From assembly GCA_003491635.1 (NCBI GenBank), contig DNCG01000126.1, positions 1-6,268 of the forward strand: a DNA stretch of 6,268 nt, written 5' to 3'. Every line of letters begins with the position of its first letter. Position 1 is the stretch's first letter. A program made the translations under genes and the position numbers. The stretch is from Actinomycetota bacterium (GTDB taxonomy: Bacteria; Actinomycetota; Aquicultoria; Subteraquimicrobiales; UBA9087). Below are positions 4,037-6,268 of the stretch, one piece after another. Under the pieces are notes generated by a model, which saw only the letters and a program-made list of their open reading frames with translations, was not told where the DNA came from and did no database searches.

Positions 4037-6103
4037 TTGAAAAAGTACCCCACCGAAGAGATTAGAAACGTTGAAATCGTCGCTCACGGCGGAGCGGGAA
4101 AGACCTCGCTGGCGGAAGCCGCTCTTTTTGCCACCGGAGCCATTAAAAGGTTGGGTAGAGTCGAAGATGGCAACACCACCACGGACTACGACCCCGACGA
4201 AGTGAAGAGAAAAATATCCATAAGCACCGCGCTCGCCCCCTGTGAATGGGGAAATCAAAAAATCAACCTCATCGATGCCCCGGGCTACGCCGACTTCATC
4301 GGGGAGGTCATCGAGACCCTGCGAGTGGTGGACGCCGCTCTCGTCGTGGTGGACGCCGTCGCCGGAGTTGAGGTGCAAACCGAAAGAGTCTGGCACTACG
4401 CCGACGAATACAAACTGCCCCGTCTCGCCTTCATCAACAAGATGGACAAGGAAAACGCCGACTTTCACCGCACTCTGAACATGATGAAGGAGGTATTTGA
4501 CGCCGGGGTAGTCCCGATTCAAATCCCCATTGGGAAGGAGGAATCTTTCCAGGGAGTCGTGGACTTGGTGAGGATGAAGGCTCTCGTCTATAAAGATGGT
4601 AAGTTTGGTGAAGAAGACATCCCGGCAGAACTGGAGATAGAGGCAAACACCTACAGAGAAAAATTGGTAGAGGGCATCGCTGAGCTCAACGACGAGCTCT
4701 TGGAAAAATATCTCGAGGGAGAAGGGTTAACCCAGAAGGATATCGAGGATGGCTTGAAATCAGGCGCCCTGGCCGGGAAAATCGTACCGGTGCTCTGTGG
4801 TTCCGCATTCAAAAATATCGGGATTCAGCCTCTCCTTGACGCCATCGTAAATCTTCTCCCCTCCCCAGCAGAACTTGGGGAAATCAAGGGAGTCCACCCC
4901 AAAACAAAGGAGGAGACGACCAGGAAGCCAACGGAGAAAGAACCACTCTCCGCCTTCGTCTTCAAAACTCTGACCGACCCCTACGTCGGAAAACTCTCCT
5001 ACCTCAGGGTCTACTCGGGAACCCTTAAAGCCGATTCCAGTATCTACAACCCATCTCGAGGCAAAAAGGAAAAGATAGCACACATCTTCTATATGCGGGG
5101 GAAAAATCAGGAGGAGACCAAGGAGGTGCCGGCCGGAGACATCGCCGTCGTGCCAAAACTCACCGAGACAAACACGGGCGATACGCTCTGCGATGAAGGG
5201 AAACCAATCCTGTTCGAGCCCATCAAGTTCCCCCAGCCCTTAATTTCGGTGGCCATCGAGCCAAAAACTAAGGGAGACGAGGAGAAGCTAAGCACCTCGA
5301 TAGCTAAGTTAACCGAGGAAGACCCCACCCTGAGCATGCGGAGAGACCACGAAATAAAGCAGACCATCGTCTCGGGCATAGGCGATATGCACCTGGACAT
5401 TCTGGTGGATCGGCTCCACAGGAAGTTTGGGGTGGGGGCGGTGCTCTCGGCACCGAAAGTGCCCTACAGGGAGACCATCCGTTCCCCCGCCAAAGCCCAG
5501 GGAAAGTATAAGAAGCAAACGGGTGGTCGAGGACAGTATGGAGACGCCTGGATTGAAGTAGAACCCCTGGAGCGGGGAGCGGGGTATGAATTTGTGGACA
5601 AGATCTTCGGAGGCGCCATCCCCAAGGGATTCATCCCCGCTGTGGAAAAGGGAGTCAAGGAAGCGATGGAATCCGGGGTCCTGGCCGGCTACCCGATGGT
5701 GGACATGAAGGTCACCTTGTGTGATGGATCCTATCATCCAGTGGACTCCTCCGAGATAGCCTTCAAGATCGCCGGCTCCCTGGCTTTCAAAAAGGCAACC
5801 ACTGAGGGAAATCCAATCCTTTTGGAGCCCATCATGAAAATGGAGGTAGTCGTCCCCGAGGAATACATGGGTGATGTCATGGGGGACTTGAGCGGCAAGC
5901 GAGGAAAAATCCTGGGGATGGAAGCTCGAGGACGTCATCAACTCATCAGCGCCCTCGCGCCCCTGGCAGAGGTCTCCAGATACGCAACGGAACTGCGCTC
6001 AATAACCCATGGCAGGGGCTCCTATAGCATGGAATTCTTTCACTACGAAGAAGTTCCCGGAGATATCGCTCAGAAGATAATCGAGGCGGCAAAGAAGGAA
6101 TAG
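4037..6103 (+). CDS. fusA: Elongation factor G paralogue (PGY-type, FusA2/EF-G2-like translational GTPase)
   Basis: A 688-residue five-domain EF-G homologue of normal length, a cytoplasmic GTPase acting on the ribosome. GTPase motifs: G1 HGGAGKTS (17-24), where canonical EF-G reads HIDAGKTT; switch I TTTDYDPDEVKRKISIST (47-64) in place of the usual RGIT form; G3 DAPGY (80-84); G4 NKMD (134-137); G5 SAF (256-258). Domain II starts near 303 (PLSAFVFK) and domain III near 400. Domain IV spans about 480-600 with GGRGQYG (496-502) and the tip-region YHPVDSSEIAFKIAG (566-580). Domain V is about 601-680, ending FFHYEEVP. The histidine of PGH, which positions water for GTP hydrolysis in EF-Tu and canonical EF-G, is Tyr84 here. 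As I recall, mycobacterial FusA2 also has PGY, so this is probably a subfamily trait, not decay. It is likely a paralogue beside a standard fusA elsewhere. Whether it translocates, recycles or protects ribosomes cannot be told. It starts at TTG. Confidence 0.9.
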   Translation: MKKYPTEEIRNVEIVAHGGAGKTSLAEAALFATGAIKRLGRVEDGNTTTDYDPDEVKRKISISTALAPCEWGNQKINLIDAPGYADFIGEVIETLRVVDAALVVVDAVAGVEVQTERVWHYADEYKLPRLAFINKMDKENADFHRTLNMMKEVFDAGVVPIQIPIGKEESFQGVVDLVRMKALVYKDGKFGEEDIPAELEIEANTYREKLVEGIAELNDELLEKYLEGEGLTQKDIEDGLKSGALAGKIVPVLCGSAFKNIGIQPLLDAIVNLLPSPAELGEIKGVHPKTKEETTRKPTEKEPLSAFVFKTLTDPYVGKLSYLRVYSGTLKADSSIYNPSRGKKEKIAHIFYMRGKNQEETKEVPAGDIAVVPKLTETNTGDTLCDEGKPILFEPIKFPQPLISVAIEPKTKGDEEKLSTSIAKLTEEDPTLSMRRDHEIKQTIVSGIGDMHLDILVDRLHRKFGVGAVLSAPKVPYRETIRSPAKAQGKYKKQTGGRGQYGDAWIEVEPLERGAGYEFVDKIFGGAIPKGFIPAVEKGVKEAMESGVLAGYPMVDMKVTLCDGSYHPVDSSEIAFKIAGSLAFKKATTEGNPILLEPIMKMEVVVPEEYMGDVMGDLSGKRGKILGMEARGRHQLISALAPLAEVSRYATELRSITHGRGSYSMEFFHYEEVPGDIAQKIIEAAKKE

Positions 6104-6130
6104 ATTGGCTACAGTCGCCAGGGACCAGTT

Positions 6131-6268
6131 CGAAATTCGGAATTAGGAATTAGGAATTCGAAACTCGGAATCAGAAAATAGTTAATTTCGAATGACTAAT
6201 AACGAATTACTAATAACCAATAACGAATTTCGAATAACTAATTCCTAATAACCAATAACGAATTTCTA
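6131..6268. repeat. AT-rich low-complexity intergenic repeat tract, continuing past the window
   Basis: The tract after the EF-G-like gene is built from degenerate words such as GGAATTAGGAATTAGG (6139-6154), AATAACGAATT and CTAATAACC. The left part (6131-6180) is purine-rich (GGAATTAG, GAATTCGAA), and the right part (6181-6268) carries complementary and TAAC-type words. ATTAGGAATTAG (6142-6153) has an exact 12-base inverted partner at 6238-6249, so long arms could pair. TTCGAA recurs at 6130-6135 and 6157-6162. No ORF, RNA gene or clear terminator lies in 6104-6268. TGGC/GCCA (6106-6109/6117-6120) could form a tiny hairpin, but no T-run follows. Confidence 0.75.
6210..6266. repeat. Two perfect 22-base direct repeats spaced by 13 bases
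   Basis: Bases 6210-6231 and 6245-6266 are identical over 22 positions, beginning CTAATAACC and ending CGAATTTC, with a 35-base period. A partial copy, CTAATAACGAATT, lies at 6196-6208, where the internal CAATAAC is missing. The spacing is regular but the unit is low-complexity, and no leader or cas gene is present, so this is a tandem repeat and not a CRISPR array. Confidence 0.8.

Noticed and set aside
5309..5941. Long minus-strand frame inside the EF-G-like gene
   Set aside because: It lies opposite a well-conserved coding region, has no domain or ribosome site, and is explained by codon bias of the plus-strand gene.
6106..6120. Rho-independent terminator of the EF-G-like gene (TGGC-loop-GCCA)
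   Set aside because: The stem has only 4 bp and no T-run follows.
6196..6266. CRISPR array
   Set aside because: Repeats are low-complexity, spacers are only 13 bases and made of the same words, and no cas gene or leader is seen.

Overview
The window holds five complete protein genes, typical of a bacterial chromosome. They are a LemA-family membrane protein (minus strand), a rhomboid intramembrane protease (plus), an SDH-type membrane-anchored ClpP-fold serine protease (minus), an L,D-transpeptidase with Ig-like modules (minus), and an EF-G paralogue of the PGY/FusA2-like kind (plus). Base composition is balanced to slightly GC-rich in the genes. Shine-Dalgarno sites are strong (GGAGG type), one start codon is TTG, and promoters look sigma-70-like. 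The EF-G type and the membrane-anchored cell-wall transpeptidase are compatible with an uncultivated bacterium of a Gram-positive lineage (deep Actinobacteriota or Firmicutes-like). This placement is a weak inference, because no rRNA or other strong marker is present.

Layout. Positions 1-31 are a short GC-rich edge downstream of lemA. lemA occupies 32-601 on the minus strand. Positions 602-978 form a 377-base divergent intergenic region. It carries a very good lemA promoter, an overlapping plus-strand promoter that shares the same -35 palindrome, and a GC-rich island (about 721-900) that folds on paper into a closed multi-helix structure. I read the island as a candidate structured RNA or leader for the rhomboid gene (979-1686). 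The rhomboid gene and the SDH protease gene (1687-2520) converge with no base between their stop codons. The L,D-transpeptidase gene (2572-3882) lies 51 bases upstream of the SDH gene in the same direction, so the two probably form an operon. A 154-base divergent spacer separates it from the EF-G-like gene (4037-6103). The window ends in an AT-rich, low-complexity repeat tract (about 6131-6268) that continues past the edge.

How the genes may work together. Four of the five proteins are predicted to sit in or on the cytoplasmic membrane, and three of these are enzymes acting on membrane proteins or peptidoglycan. An envelope-maintenance neighbourhood is a reasonable inference, but nothing in the sequence proves a joint pathway. 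The EF-G paralogue is transcribed away from the others and is probably functionally separate. The least explained stretch is the 721-906 RNA-like island. I could not match it to any riboswitch or ncRNA class I know.
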